Assembly: GCF_000308755.1 (NCBI RefSeq) | Contig: NZ_BAGF01000040.1 | Location: forward strand, 204,675-268,674 | Direction: 5' to 3' | DNA length: 64,000 nt | Source: Nocardia pneumoniae NBRC 100136 | Lineage (GTDB): Bacteria > Actinomycetota > Actinomycetes > Mycobacteriales > Mycobacteriaceae | Part shown: positions 41,411 to 50,634 of the stretch, in pieces | Layout of the letters: each line of letters opens with the position of its first letter | Numbering within the stretch: the first letter of the stretch is position 1 | The notes under the pieces: generated by a model | Told to the model about the DNA's origin: nothing | Database searches by the model: none | What the model saw: the letters and a program-made list of their open reading frames with translations, nothing else | Translations under genes and position numbers: made by a program

Positions 41411-42264
41411 TGACGCTCACCGCCGAGAACACCACACGCTGGAGCACGACGGCCGGGCTGACACTGCGATACCACGAGGCCGGGGCAGGGTCGCCGCTCG
41501 TGCTGCTGCACGGCTCCGGGCCAGGCGTCTCGGGCTGGGTCAACTTCGGCGCGAATCTCCCGGTGCTCGCGCAGCGTTTCCGCTGCCTGATCGTGGATCA
41601 GCCGGGCTTCGGCGGCAGCGGCCGTCCCGAGGTGTACGAACGCAACTACCTGCGCATCTCGGCCGATGCGGTACTGGGCGTGCTCGATGACCTCTGCGTG
41701 GAACGCGCGCACCTGCTGGGTAATTCGATGGGCGGCGCGGTCGCGACGCTGCTGGCACTGGAGCATCCCGACCGGGTAGACCGGCTGGTGCTGATGGCGC
41801 CCGGCGGCGTCGGGGTGAATGTGCTGGGGCCGGAACCGTCCGAGGGGATCACGCGGCTGCTGGAGTTCAGCGCCGATCCCACCCGGCAGCGCCTGGTGTC
41901 CTGGCTGCGCACCATGGTGTCGGATCCGGCGATCCTGACCGACGAGCTGATCGACGCCCGACTGGCCGCCGCCTCGGATCCGGCCGCCATCGCCGCGCTG
42001 CGCGACGCCTACGCGACCTTCGCCGACCCCGCTCTCGCCGAACCGGTTCCGTTGTGGGCCCGGCTGCGCGCCCTGCGCTCGGAGACACAGATCCTGTGGG
42101 GTCGCGACGATCGGGTGACGCCGGTGGAGGCGTCGCTGTTGCCTGCGCGGCAGATTCCGCGCGCCGACCTGCGCGTCTTCGCCCGGTGCGGGCATTGGGT
42201 GCAGATCGAGCGCAAGTCGGCGTTCGAACGCGCCGTGGTCGATTTCCTCACCGCAGGGCTCTGA
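41410..42264 (+). CDS. HsaD/BphD-like meta-cleavage product hydrolase
   Basis: 284 residues. LVLLHGSGPGVSGWVNFG is the oxyanion/HGxGPG motif specific to meta-cleavage product hydrolases, HLLGNSMGGAVATLLALE holds the nucleophile Ser, ILWGRDDRVTPVEA the Asp and FARCGHWVQIERK the His. These serine hydrolases split the C-C bond of the ring-fission product. Coupled to the HsaA-like gene by a TGATG overlap. Together with the extradiol dioxygenase at 50635 it completes hydroxylation, ring fission and hydrolysis. Confidence 0.9.
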   Translation: MTLTAENTTRWSTTAGLTLRYHEAGAGSPLVLLHGSGPGVSGWVNFGANLPVLAQRFRCLIVDQPGFGGSGRPEVYERNYLRISADAVLGVLDDLCVERAHLLGNSMGGAVATLLALEHPDRVDRLVLMAPGGVGVNVLGPEPSEGITRLLEFSADPTRQRLVSWLRTMVSDPAILTDELIDARLAAASDPAAIAALRDAYATFADPALAEPVPLWARLRALRSETQILWGRDDRVTPVEASLLPARQIPRADLRVFARCGHWVQIERKSAFERAVVDFLTAGL

Positions 42265-42277
42265 TCGCGGCCGCCGG

Positions 42278-44557
42278 TCACAGTCCGTGATCCCGGACCC
42301 ATCCCGCGATCTGGGTCCGGGAGGTGAAGCCCAGCTTGGTGAGAATGTGCTCGACGTGGGTTTCGGCGGTGCGCACCGAGATCACCAGGTCGGCGGCGAT
42401 GCGTTTGTTGCTGTGACCGGCCGCCACCAGTCGGGCGACGTCCTTCTCGCGGCGGGTGAGGACGTCCGCCGCCTCGGACTCGGCGGCGGGCGCCCGCCCC
42501 GGTTGGGCCGCAGCGGGTGTGCGCCCCAGCGCGTAGTCGATCGCCTCGTCCAGCGACAGCGCCGCGCCGCTGTCGAAGATCTCCTGAAACGCTTTGTCGC
42601 CCAGAGCTTCTCGCACCTGGTTACGCATCTTGTCACCCAACACGCCGGTGATGGCGTGTGCCAGGCGTACCGTGCTGCGCGCCAGAATCTCCGCGGCGCC
42701 GAGCAGGCGCGCGGCCCGCTCGAAGTCACCGCGTGCGACCGCCGTCCACGCCAGTCCCTCGAACGCCGAAGCCAGCCAGACACATCGGTCGAACAGGCGG
42801 AACATCTCGATGGACCGGGCGAGATACTCGGTAGCGGCATCCTGATCGCCGCGTCGCCAGTGATCCAGGCCCATCGACCACTGCGCCAGGCCGCCGAGCA
42901 GATACGGTCGCCGTTCGGCGGTCAGGCTCAGCAGCCGCTCGGCGAAGACGGTGGAGCGCGCGTCGCCGAGCACCAGCGCACACACGAAGGCGAAGGCGAG
43001 GCTGTCCATCTCCATCGCGTGGTGGCCGCACTCCGCGGCCAGATGCACTGCCGTCTCGGCCAGTTCGAGCGCACGGGCGGTGTCGCCGTCGTTGAAGGCC
43101 AGCAGCGCCGAGTCCAGCATCGCCTCCGCGAGGATGTCCGGGGCGTTGAGTTTGCGTGCCGAGGCGACGCATTCGTCCACCAGCTGGCGAGCGGACCCAC
43201 GATCCGAGAGCAGCGCCGCGAGCGAGGCCGCCGAGGACAGCGCGCGTGCGCGAAGCTCCGTCGGTTCGCTCGACTTCGCCAGCGCGTCGGTCAGCCAGCG
43301 ATAGCCCTCGGTGAGGAAGCGGTTGTGCTCCCAGAACGGCCGCAGCACCGTGGCCATCTCCATCGCCGACTGCGGTGCGTCGGTGAGGCAGAACTGCAGA
43401 GCGGCGCGCAGATTCGCGTGCTCCCGGTTCAATTCCCGGAACCAGGCGGCGTCGTCGGAACTCCAGTACGCGGTCCGTCCGCGCAGCGCCAGCCGCCGGT
43501 AGTGATCGCGGTGGCGGGCCCGCACCGCGCGCTCGTCGCCGCGCTCGGCCAGCCGGTCCTGGGCGAACTGGCGGATCGGCTCCAGCATGGAGTACCGCCC
43601 GGCGTCGCCCTCGTACCGCAGGCTCAGCACTGATTTGTCCAGCAGGCCGGTGAGCGCGTCGACGAGGGTCCGCTGCCCGGAGTCGACCACGCACACCGCC
43701 TCGGCGGCCTCGTAATCGAAGCCGCCCGCGAAGACCGACAGCTGCTCCCACAACCGCTGTTCGGCGGGGGTGCACAGGTCGTAGCTCCAGCGGATCGCGC
43801 CCTCGATGGTCTGCTGCCGCTGCGGCGCGAGGCGCGGTCCCGCACTGAGCAGGCCCATGGTGTCGTCGAGCCGAGCGAGGATCTGTTCGGGGGTGAACAT
43901 GCGAAACCGCAACGCGGCCAGTTCCAGTGCCAGCGGAATGCCGTCGAGCCTGCGGCAGATCGCCGCCAGCGCAGCGCGATTGGCGGCGGTCGCCGCGAAG
44001 CCGGGATTGGCGGCGCCGGCCCGCTCGGCGAGCAGCCGCAGCGCATCGCTGTCGGCGGACTCGCCGTCCGGTAGCGGCAGCGGCGCGACCGGCATGACCT
44101 GCTCGCCCTGCACCCCGAGCACCTCCCGGCTGGTCGCCAGCACCCGCACGTCGGCAGTGGTGGCCGCGATCGTCCCGACGAGCTCCGCGCAAGCGTCGAC
44201 CAGGTGCTCGCAGTTGTCCAGGATCAACAGCAGCCGCTTGTCCGCGAGGAACTCGGTGAGCCGGGGCAGTGGCGCGGCCGTGTCATCACGCAGGGCAAGC
44301 ACCTCCGCGACGGTCACCGTCACCAGATCGGGGTCGTGCACGTCGGCCAGCTCGACCAGCCACACCCCGTCCGGGAACGCGCGCGCGACCGTGACGCCGA
44401 TCTGGCGCGACAGCCGGGTCTTGCCCACGCCACCCGGACCGAGCAGGGTCAGCACCCGTGTCGTCGGCAGCAGCCGCTTCGCGGCGGCGAGTTCTTCCCG
44501 GCGCCCGACGAAGCTGGTGACCTCGGCGGGGAGATTGCCGATTGGACGCCGCGCCAT
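42278..44557 (-). CDS. LuxR-type regulator with NB-ARC-like ATPase and TPR-like region
   Basis: 759 residues from ATG 44557. N-terminal AAA/STAND ATPase: Walker A LLGPGGVGKTRLSRQIG, Walker B RLLLILDNCEHLVDAC, followed by LATSREVLGVQGEQVMPV. The middle is a helical repeat region. The C-terminus is a LuxR/GerE helix-turn-helix (LTRREKDVARLVAAGHSNKR then VRTAETHVEHILTKLGFTSR). Such proteins are ligand- and ATP-gated activators. It is convergent with the HsaA/HsaD-like operon (13-bp gap) and upstream of ribBA on the minus strand, and is a likely activator within the catabolic island. Confidence 0.9.
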   Translation of the reverse strand: MARRPIGNLPAEVTSFVGRREELAAAKRLLPTTRVLTLLGPGGVGKTRLSRQIGVTVARAFPDGVWLVELADVHDPDLVTVTVAEVLALRDDTAAPLPRLTEFLADKRLLLILDNCEHLVDACAELVGTIAATTADVRVLATSREVLGVQGEQVMPVAPLPLPDGESADSDALRLLAERAGAANPGFAATAANRAALAAICRRLDGIPLALELAALRFRMFTPEQILARLDDTMGLLSAGPRLAPQRQQTIEGAIRWSYDLCTPAEQRLWEQLSVFAGGFDYEAAEAVCVVDSGQRTLVDALTGLLDKSVLSLRYEGDAGRYSMLEPIRQFAQDRLAERGDERAVRARHRDHYRRLALRGRTAYWSSDDAAWFRELNREHANLRAALQFCLTDAPQSAMEMATVLRPFWEHNRFLTEGYRWLTDALAKSSEPTELRARALSSAASLAALLSDRGSARQLVDECVASARKLNAPDILAEAMLDSALLAFNDGDTARALELAETAVHLAAECGHHAMEMDSLAFAFVCALVLGDARSTVFAERLLSLTAERRPYLLGGLAQWSMGLDHWRRGDQDAATEYLARSIEMFRLFDRCVWLASAFEGLAWTAVARGDFERAARLLGAAEILARSTVRLAHAITGVLGDKMRNQVREALGDKAFQEIFDSGAALSLDEAIDYALGRTPAAAQPGRAPAAESEAADVLTRREKDVARLVAAGHSNKRIAADLVISVRTAETHVEHILTKLGFTSRTQIAGWVRDHGL

Positions 44558-44631
44558 GGATGTCAACCCTATGTACCGCGCCTCGTGCGGAAGAGCATTC
44601 TGGGCAAATTCAACGCCGGAATCGCCCTGTC

Positions 44632-45861
44632 TCATCGGATGGCGACCGCGGCGTCGACCTCCGTCAGCTGGTGGCGCATACGGTCACGTTTGGCACGCAG
44701 ATAGTGCCCGTTGTGCTCGGTCGGTCTCGTCTGCAAAGGGATTCGCCGTTCGACGGCGATGCCGCACTCGGTCAGCCCGGCCTGCTTGGCGGGATTGTTA
44801 CTGAGCAGCCGCACCGACCGCACACCCAGGTCGCTGAGGATCCGCGCGGCCGCGCCGTAGCGGCGGGCATCGACGGGCAACCCGAGGCGGAGGTTCGCGT
44901 CGACGGTGTCGGCGCCCGCATCCTGCAGCTGGTAGGCGCGCAGCTTGTTGAGCAGCCCGATGCCGCGTCCTTCTTGCCCGCGCAGGTACACCACGACCCC
45001 GCGCCCCTCGGCCGCCACCGCCTGCATGGCGGCGTCCAGCTGCTCGCCGCAATCACAGCGCAACGAGCCGAACGCGTCGCCGGTGAGGCACTCCGAATGC
45101 ACCCGGGTCAGCACGTCACGGTCTCCGGGCGCACCGAGAACCAGCGCGAGATGTTCGGCGTCGTTCGCCGCGTCCTGGTAGCCGATCAGCCGGAATTCAC
45201 CGAAACGAGTGGGCAGCCGGGTCTCGACGACCCGGGCAACGCTCGACTCCAGCCGCTGGCGATAGTCGATCAGATCGGCGATGGAGATGATCGGAATCCC
45301 GTGCACCCTGGCCATGGTGAGCAATTCGGGCAGCCTGGCCATCGACCCGTCCTCGCGCACCACCTCGGCGATGACTCCGGCTGGGCGCAGGCCCGCCAGC
45401 CGCGCCAGGTCGACCGCGGCCTCGGTATGACCCTGCCGACCCAAGACGCCGCACGGATGCGCCCGCAGCGGGAACACGTGCCCGGGACGGGTGAGATCCT
45501 GCGGTGTGGTGGCGGGATCGGCGAGCACGCGCATGGTGTGGGCGCGGTCGGCGGCCGATATGCCGGTGCCGACACCCGCCGCGGCATCCACCGAGACCGT
45601 GTACGCGGTGCCCTTCGGATCCTGGTTGACCGCTGTCATCGGCGGCAGGTCGAGTCGATCCAGGTCGCCACCGGCCATGGGCACGCACAGGACGCCGCTG
45701 GTGTGCCGGACCAGGAACCCGATGTTCGCCGCCGTCGCCTTCTCCGCGGCCAGCACCAGGTCGCCTTCGTTCTCGCGGTTCTCGTCGTCCACGACGAGCG
45801 CCATGCCGCCGCTCGCGATCGCCGCTACCGCGGCAGGCACTGTGTCCAGTTCACCGGTCAT
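44632..45861 (-). CDS. ribBA: Bifunctional DHBP synthase / GTP cyclohydrolase II
   Basis: About 409 residues from ATG 45861; ATG 45864 and 45876 are in-frame alternatives. The DHBP synthase half has [18 protein letters not shown] and [20 protein letters not shown]. The cyclohydrolase half has the zinc-binding [20 protein letters not shown] and [18 protein letters not shown]. The two steps start riboflavin synthesis from ribulose 5-phosphate and GTP. Its location inside a catabolic island, away from a rib operon, suggests a dedicated extra copy supplying FMN/FAD to the flavin monooxygenases. A copy of the 19-nt motif overlaps the 45876 start, so control with the reductase and LLM genes is likely. 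Confidence 0.93.
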   Translation of the reverse strand: MTGELDTVPAAVAAIASGGMALVVDDENRENEGDLVLAAEKATAANIGFLVRHTSGVLCVPMAGGDLDRLDLPPMTAVNQDPKGTAYTVSVDAAAGVGTGISAADRAHTMRVLADPATTPQDLTRPGHVFPLRAHPCGVLGRQGHTEAAVDLARLAGLRPAGVIAEVVREDGSMARLPELLTMARVHGIPIISIADLIDYRQRLESSVARVVETRLPTRFGEFRLIGYQDAANDAEHLALVLGAPGDRDVLTRVHSECLTGDAFGSLRCDCGEQLDAAMQAVAAEGRGVVVYLRGQEGRGIGLLNKLRAYQLQDAGADTVDANLRLGLPVDARRYGAAARILSDLGVRSVRLLSNNPAKQAGLTECGIAVERRIPLQTRPTEHNGHYLRAKRDRMRHQLTEVDAAVAIR

Positions 45862-45875
45862 CATCCGCCACGTCA

Positions 45876-45894
45876 TATGCCTAATTGAAATATG
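45876..45894. promoter_or_regulatory. Copy 2 of the 19-nt motif, at the ribBA start
   Basis: TATGCCTAATTGAAATATG differs from copy 1 by one base (C to T). On the minus strand it places an AGG-like ribosome site and the ATG 45876 within the motif, between the padR stop (45922) and ribBA. Flanking CATAT and ATATG form an 11-nt-spaced inverted repeat. Confidence 0.6.
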
Positions 45895-45921
45895 ACGGTG
45901 CGGGAACGACCAGGCGGCGTC

Positions 45922-46497
45922 TCACTCAGTGAGGCGATCGATATCGGCGAGCAAGTCCCTGGCGAAGTCGCGCTCGGCCTCGTAGTGCCGCACGCACCAC
46001 CGCAGCACGAGTTCCGGATAGGCCCAGTCCGGATTGGCCTCGGCGCCGCGGGCGTCCGCCTCGGCGCGCTTGCGCATCTTCTCGGCGTAGCGGATGTGCT
46101 CGGTGAGGATCTCGCGCAGCCGGTCGGGCTCGGCGAGATTGCCGAGCCAGGCGCGCAGCATCACGCTGTGCTTGAGCACCGGCGCCTCGACCGGGGCGTG
46201 GTTGACCCAGCTCGCCGCGGCCGCACGTCCTTCCGGCGTGATGGCGTACATCCGCTTGCCGCGCACGCCGTCCTCCTGCACGACCGTGCGGGAAGTGGCG
46301 TAGCCGTGCTTCTCCAGGCGTTTGAGTTCGGCGTAGATCTGGCTGAACGACGGGCTCCAGTAGAAGAACTGCAGGCTCCAGTCGGCCCACTTCTTCAGGT
46401 CGTAGCCGGAGAGTTCCTCGGCGTGCGAGAGCATTCCGAGCACGGCCCACGCGGTGGTCGGCAGATCGGGCACCGCGGGTGTCACGCCATCGGTCAT
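45922..46497 (-). CDS. PadR family transcriptional regulator
   Basis: 191 residues from ATG 46497. The PadR winged helix is AWAVLGMLSHAEELSGYDLK, FSQIYAELKRLEKHGYATS and KRMYAITPEGRAAAASWV. The long C-terminal coiled-coil dimerisation region (LREILTEHIRYAEKMRKRAE) makes it a PadR subfamily-1/VanR-like member. These repress catabolic or efflux genes and respond to phenolics. It lies 61 bp upstream of the ribBA start on the same strand, and the motif between them is a candidate binding site. Confidence 0.9.
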   Translation of the reverse strand: MTDGVTPAVPDLPTTAWAVLGMLSHAEELSGYDLKKWADWSLQFFYWSPSFSQIYAELKRLEKHGYATSRTVVQEDGVRGKRMYAITPEGRAAAASWVNHAPVEAPVLKHSVMLRAWLGNLAEPDRLREILTEHIRYAEKMRKRAEADARGAEANPDWAYPELVLRWCVRHYEAERDFARDLLADIDRLTE

Positions 46498-46534
46498 CGT
46501 CGGACTGTACCGCCCGGGCATATTCCGGCTCGAA

Positions 46535-47377
46535 CTATCGCCAGCGGGCGCGGCGGGGGAACAGGGCCCGGCCCGCCTCATGGGAGATCTCGAGCAGAAC
46601 CCGCGCCAGCTTGTCGAAGCTCATCGCGTCGACGCGCCCGGACAGCGACAGCGCAGCGGGCGCGGAGCCGCGGACGCGCAACGGCGCTGCGACACAGCCG
46701 ATTCCGTCCAGCGCTTCCTGACGGTCCAGCGCCACGCCCTGGCGCAGCCGGATCTGGGCCAGCGTGCGATGCAGGACCTCGGGCTCGGTGATGGTGTGCG
46801 CGGTCAGTCGCGGCAGCCGGGAATGGAACGCGGCTTCGGCGACACTCGGCTCCAGGGAGGCCAGCATCGCCTTCCCGAGTGCGGTGCAGTGCGCGGGCAT
46901 GCGGCCGCCGAGCCGGGTGGGAAGCATCGCGGCCAGGCGGCCACCGGCTTTGTCCAAGTACACGACCTCGTGTCCGTCGAGCACCGCCAGATGCCCGACC
47001 ATGCCGGTGCGCTGACACAACTCGTGCAGCAGCGGGCTCACGGCGTCGCGGATCTCGTTGTGGTCGGCGGTGAGCCCGCCCAGTTCGAGCGCGCGCATGC
47101 CGAGCCGGTAACCGCCGGACGTGTGGGCCAGCCAGCGCAGCCGGATCATCTGGTCGAGGATCCGATGGACTGTCGACCGCGGCAGGCCGGTGCGCTCGAC
47201 CAGACCGAGCAGGGTGAGTGTCGGGGTTGCGGCGTCGAACGCGTCCAGAATGAGGGTCATCCGTTCGATCATCGATACCGGCACCTCGGCGGTACCGGCT
47301 CGGGCGGCTCCGGCGCCGGCGCGGTGGGAGACCCGGCTGGTGCGCGCCTGCGTGCCGGGCAACAGGGTGACGGTCAT
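46535..47377 (-). CDS. IclR family transcriptional regulator
   Basis: 280 residues. N-terminal winged helix: ERMTLILDAFDAATPTLTLL, then LVERTGLPRSTVHRILDQMI and GYRLGMRALELGGL. The C-terminal effector domain has LDGHEVVYLDKAGGR, PAHCTALGKAML and LDGIGCVAAPLRVRGSAPAA. IclR proteins commonly control aromatic and steroid catabolic operons. It is divergent from the flavin reductase-KshA-KshB-HsaC operon with a 224-bp spacer and is the best candidate for its regulator. Confidence 0.92.
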   Translation of the reverse strand: MTVTLLPGTQARTSRVSHRAGAGAARAGTAEVPVSMIERMTLILDAFDAATPTLTLLGLVERTGLPRSTVHRILDQMIRLRWLAHTSGGYRLGMRALELGGLTADHNEIRDAVSPLLHELCQRTGMVGHLAVLDGHEVVYLDKAGGRLAAMLPTRLGGRMPAHCTALGKAMLASLEPSVAEAAFHSRLPRLTAHTITEPEVLHRTLAQIRLRQGVALDRQEALDGIGCVAAPLRVRGSAPAALSLSGRVDAMSFDKLARVLLEISHEAGRALFPRRARWR

Positions 47378-47567
47378 CTGGACCTCCGTCGGTCACATTC
47401 GGTCTACGTCGACCAGGCATTACGTGCTCGGCCGTGTGTGTCTCCCCTCACACTGGCGGGTTCGTGACACGGATGAATCGGGAGAACTACGTAGCTTCTA
47501 CCGATCTCCATCTCGGTGACCGAACCCCGATCTTGACGTCTCTCGGCCAGCGCCTGCTGTCATAGCT

Positions 47568-47594
47568 ATCAGGTATATGCCTGATCGAAATAGG
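47568..47594. promoter_or_regulatory. Copy 3 of the 19-nt motif within an operator-like palindrome
   Basis: TATGCCTGATCGAAATAGG (47576-47594) ends at the Shine-Dalgarno of the flavin reductase gene. Its left part belongs to a perfect inverted repeat ATCAGG-TATATG-CCTGAT (47568-47585). The palindrome is unique to this copy; the 19-nt element is shared with 24398 and 45876. Confidence 0.6.
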
Positions 47595-47601
47595 AGGCCC
47601 G

Positions 47602-48108
47602 ATGGAACGGGTGCTGGCGATGGACGGATCGCCACTGGATGTGGGCGACTTCAAGGCCGTGCTGGGCCGCTTCTGCACCGGCGTCACGGTGATCACGGCG
47701 CGGTCCGAGGACGGGCCGATCGGATTCACCTGCCAATCCTTCTCCGCGCTGTCACTGGAGCCGCCCGCGGTGTGCTTCTGCCCCGCGCGCACGTCCACGT
47801 CGTGGCCGCGCATTCGCGCGGTGGGCCGGTTCTGCGTCAACATCCTGGCCCACGATCAGCAGGACCTCTGCCGACAGCTGGCGCGCAGCGGCGCGGACAA
47901 GTTCGCCGGGGTCGACTGGGAGCCCTCACCGAACGGATCGCCACGGCTGGCCGGAACCATGGCGTGGCTCGACGGCGAACTCGAGCGGGAGGTCGACGGC
48001 GGTGATCACACCATCGTGATCGCGCGAGTCACCGCGCTGTCGGAACACCGCGAGGCCGGGCCGCTGCTGTTCTACCGCTCCGCGTTCGGGCGGCTCGATG
48101 AGGCCTGA
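47602..48108 (+). CDS. HsaB-like flavin reductase
   Basis: 168 residues with AGGAGG just upstream. FKAVLGRFCTGVTVITARSE, TCQSFSALSLEPPAVCFCPA, VGRFCVNILAHDQQDLCRQ and FAGVDWEPSPNGSPRLAGT are the standard blocks of the HpaC/HsaB NAD(P)H:FMN reductase family. It would feed FMNH2 to the HsaA-like hydroxylase and perhaps to the LLM monooxygenase. It is the first gene of the plus operon leading to KshA/KshB/HsaC-like enzymes. The 19-nt motif ends 7 bp before the start codon. Confidence 0.9.
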   Translation: MERVLAMDGSPLDVGDFKAVLGRFCTGVTVITARSEDGPIGFTCQSFSALSLEPPAVCFCPARTSTSWPRIRAVGRFCVNILAHDQQDLCRQLARSGADKFAGVDWEPSPNGSPRLAGTMAWLDGELEREVDGGDHTIVIARVTALSEHREAGPLLFYRSAFGRLDEA

Positions 48109-48202
48109 AGGGCCTCCCGGCCAGTGGGACTGGACATTTCCGCGCCGGGATCGCGAACCGAACTATCGAGATGACAAACGTGGGCGAATCGTGGAGGAAC
48201 CG

Positions 48203-49345
48203 ATGACTACCGACACCGAGGTCCGAGTGATCGACGCGGGTGCTCCGCCCGCCCGGTACGCGCGCGGCTGGCACTGCCTGGGTCTCGCGGAGGACTTCCG
48301 GGACGGGAAACCGCACACCGTCGCGATCTTCGGCACCGAACTGGTGGTGTTCGCCAGCGGTGACGGACAGCTCAACGTGCTGGACGCCTACTGCAGGCAC
48401 ATGGGCGGGAACCTGGGCGACGGACGGATCAAGGGGGACTCGATCGCCTGCCCGTTCCACGACTGGCGCTGGGGCGGCAACGGCCGCTGCACCGGCATTC
48501 CCTACGGTCGCCGGGTGCCGCCGCGGGCGCGGACCCGGGCGTGGGCGACGCTGGAGCAGAACAAGCAGCTGTTCGTGTGGAACGACCCGGAGGGCAACCC
48601 ACCGCCGGAGCGGGTCACCATCCCGCGCATCGAGGGCGCCTTCAGCGACGAGTGGACCGACTGGACCTGGAACACCATGGTGATCGACGGCGCCAACTGC
48701 CGCGAGGTCATCGACAACGTGGTGGACATGGCCCACTTCTTCTACGTGCACTTCGGCTTCCCCACCTACTTCAAGAACGTCTTCGAGGGCCACATCGCCA
48801 GCCAGTACATGACCTCGGTGTCGCGCGAGGACATGATGGGGGAGACGGCGAAGGCGTTGGGCGGCAAGAACGTGCTGCACTCGGACGCCTCCTACTACGG
48901 CCCCTCCTACATGATCGACCACCTGCGCAGCGAGAGCGCGGGCCTCACGGTGGAGGGCATTCTGATCAACTGCCACTATCCGGTGACGCCGACGAAATTC
49001 GTGCTGCAGTACGGCGCGATCGTGCGCAAGCCGCACGGCGTGCCACCGGAGCAGGCCGAGGACATCGCGGCGAACTTCGCCGCCGGTCTCGGCCGCGGCT
49101 TCGAACAGGACGCCGCGATCTGGAAGCGCAAGACTCGTATCGACAATCCGCTGCTGTGCGAGGAGGACGGTCCCGTGTACCAGCTTCGCCGCTGGTACGA
49201 GCAGTTCTACACCGACGTGGCCGATATCGACCCGAAGATGACCGACCGGTTCGAGTTCGAGGTCGACACCACCCGTGCGGTCACGGCGTGGGAGGCGGAG
49301 GTCGCCCACAATCTGGCCGAGCAGCGCGCCGCCGCCGGATCCTGA
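48203..49345 (+). CDS. kshA: Rieske oxygenase, 3-ketosteroid 9-alpha-hydroxylase KshA-like
   Basis: 380 residues from ATG 48203 (GTGGAGGA upstream). N-terminal Rieske [2Fe-2S] ligands: AYCRHMGGNLG and ACPFHDWRWGG. The catalytic iron site is DNVVDMAHFFYVHFGFPTYF with the Asp and two His, which is the KshA-type sequence. KshA hydroxylates C9 of 3-ketosteroids, opening ring B after delta1-dehydrogenation. KstD, KshA and KshB are all present in this island. Steroid-like specificity is family-based; bile acids, sterols or other polycyclic terpenoids remain possible. Confidence 0.9.
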   Translation: MTTDTEVRVIDAGAPPARYARGWHCLGLAEDFRDGKPHTVAIFGTELVVFASGDGQLNVLDAYCRHMGGNLGDGRIKGDSIACPFHDWRWGGNGRCTGIPYGRRVPPRARTRAWATLEQNKQLFVWNDPEGNPPPERVTIPRIEGAFSDEWTDWTWNTMVIDGANCREVIDNVVDMAHFFYVHFGFPTYFKNVFEGHIASQYMTSVSREDMMGETAKALGGKNVLHSDASYYGPSYMIDHLRSESAGLTVEGILINCHYPVTPTKFVLQYGAIVRKPHGVPPEQAEDIAANFAAGLGRGFEQDAAIWKRKTRIDNPLLCEEDGPVYQLRRWYEQFYTDVADIDPKMTDRFEFEVDTTRAVTAWEAEVAHNLAEQRAAAGS

Positions 49346-49350
49346 GCGGG

Positions 49351-49584
49351 ATGGCCATGGAACCGATTTCCTGCCGTGCCTGCGGAACCCGCGTGCTGGT
49401 CGAGAAGTTCAGCCCGCAGCACACCAGTGTGCAGTGGAGCACCGTCGCGGTGGCGGCGTGCGCCGAGTTCGCCGGGGCCGCCAGCGCGCGGGTGCGGACC
49501 TGTGTCGCTCTGCGCGACAGCATCGATGCCGCCGTCGCGATCGGCGCCCTCGAGGTCAGCACGCGAGACGGGGATGTGCGGTGA
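49351..49584 (+). CDS. Small conserved-looking Cys-containing protein between kshA and kshB
   Basis: 77 residues from ATG 49351 (ATG 49357 also possible). It starts PISCRACGTRVLVEKFSPQH with a CxxC pair, then contains CAEFAGAASARVRTCVALRD and ends in a short helical segment. Its stop overlaps the kshB start (GTGA), so it is translated with the reductase. The arrangement of four Cys suggests a small metal-binding or Fe-S accessory. I do not recognise a named family. Placement between oxygenase and reductase implies a role in Rieske electron transfer or maturation; this is inference. Confidence 0.75.
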   Translation: MAMEPISCRACGTRVLVEKFSPQHTSVQWSTVAVAACAEFAGAASARVRTCVALRDSIDAAVAIGALEVSTRDGDVR

Positions 49585-50618
49585 GCGGTCGCCCGGAGGA
49601 AATCCTCACTCTCCGCGTGGCGCAGGTGATCCGGGAAACCCGCGACGCCGTGTCGCTGGAGCTGGCTATCGCCTCGCAGCAGCCGAAAGAGGTCGAATAC
49701 CGGCCGGGCCAGTTCCTGACCTTTCGGATACCGAGCGACCTGACCGGCTCGGTGAGCCGCTGCTACTCGCTGTCGAGCGCGCCGCACGAGAACGGGCCGC
49801 TGAAGGTCACGATCAAGCGGACGCCCGGCGGCTACGGATCGAACTGGCTGTGCGACAACGCTGTCGCGGGCATGGCCATCGACGTTCTGCCGCCCGCCGG
49901 CGTCTTCACGCCCGCCTCGCTCGACGACGACGTGCTGTTGGTCGCCGCGGGCAGCGGAATCACCCCGGTTCTGTCGATCCTGAAGTCGGTGCTGTCGGCC
50001 GGGTCAGGGCACTGCACGCTGATCTACGCCAATCGCGACGAGCAATCGGTCATCTTCGCCGCCGAACTCGCCGACCTGTCCGCCCGGCATCCGGACCGTC
50101 TGCTCGTGGTGCACTGGCTGGAGACGGTGCAGGGACTGCCGACCCGCGCGCAACTGGCGGCGCTGGCGCGGCCGTGGTGCGCTCGCGAGGCGTTCGTCTG
50201 CGGCCCCGGGCCCTTCATGGACGCCGTCTCCGACGCGCTGATCGGGCTGGGCGCCGACCGCAAGCGCGTGCACGTCGAGAAATTCGTGTCGCTGAGCGGC
50301 AACCCGTTCGAGACCGGCGCGCCGGAGCTCACCGATTCCGCCGACAGCGCCGCGGTGGAAGTCGAACTCGACGGCCAGACATACCGATTCCCGTGGCCGC
50401 GGCACCGAGCACTGCTCGACGTGCTGCTGGCCAACGGCCTGTCGGCGCCCTACTCGTGTCGCGAGGGCGCGTGCAGCGCCTGCACCTGCCGGATCGTCTC
50501 CGGACAGGTCGACATGCGGCACAACGACGTCCTCGACGACGCCGATCTGGCCGAGGGATACGTGCTGGCCTGCCAGGCGATCCCGGCCACCGACACGGTG
50601 CACGTCACCTATTCCTGA
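49581..50618 (+). CDS. kshB: Ferredoxin reductase of the Rieske system (KshB-like)
   Basis: 345 residues from GTG 49581. Modules: FAD-binding barrel (YRPGQFLTFRIPS, RCYSLSSAPHENG), NAD-binding (LLVAAGSGITPVLSILKSVL, FVCGPGPFMDAVSDAL) and a C-terminal plant-type [2Fe-2S] domain (SCREGACSACTCRIVSG plus a later Cys in VLACQAIPA). This FAD-NAD-Fe2S order is that of KshB, the electron donor to KshA. It is coupled to the small upstream gene by a 4-bp overlap. Confidence 0.92.
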   Translation: MSGRPEEILTLRVAQVIRETRDAVSLELAIASQQPKEVEYRPGQFLTFRIPSDLTGSVSRCYSLSSAPHENGPLKVTIKRTPGGYGSNWLCDNAVAGMAIDVLPPAGVFTPASLDDDVLLVAAGSGITPVLSILKSVLSAGSGHCTLIYANRDEQSVIFAAELADLSARHPDRLLVVHWLETVQGLPTRAQLAALARPWCAREAFVCGPGPFMDAVSDALIGLGADRKRVHVEKFVSLSGNPFETGAPELTDSADSAAVEVELDGQTYRFPWPRHRALLDVLLANGLSAPYSCREGACSACTCRIVSGQVDMRHNDVLDDADLAEGYVLACQAIPATDTVHVTYS

Positions 50619-50634
50619 GGAGTACGACGAACAC

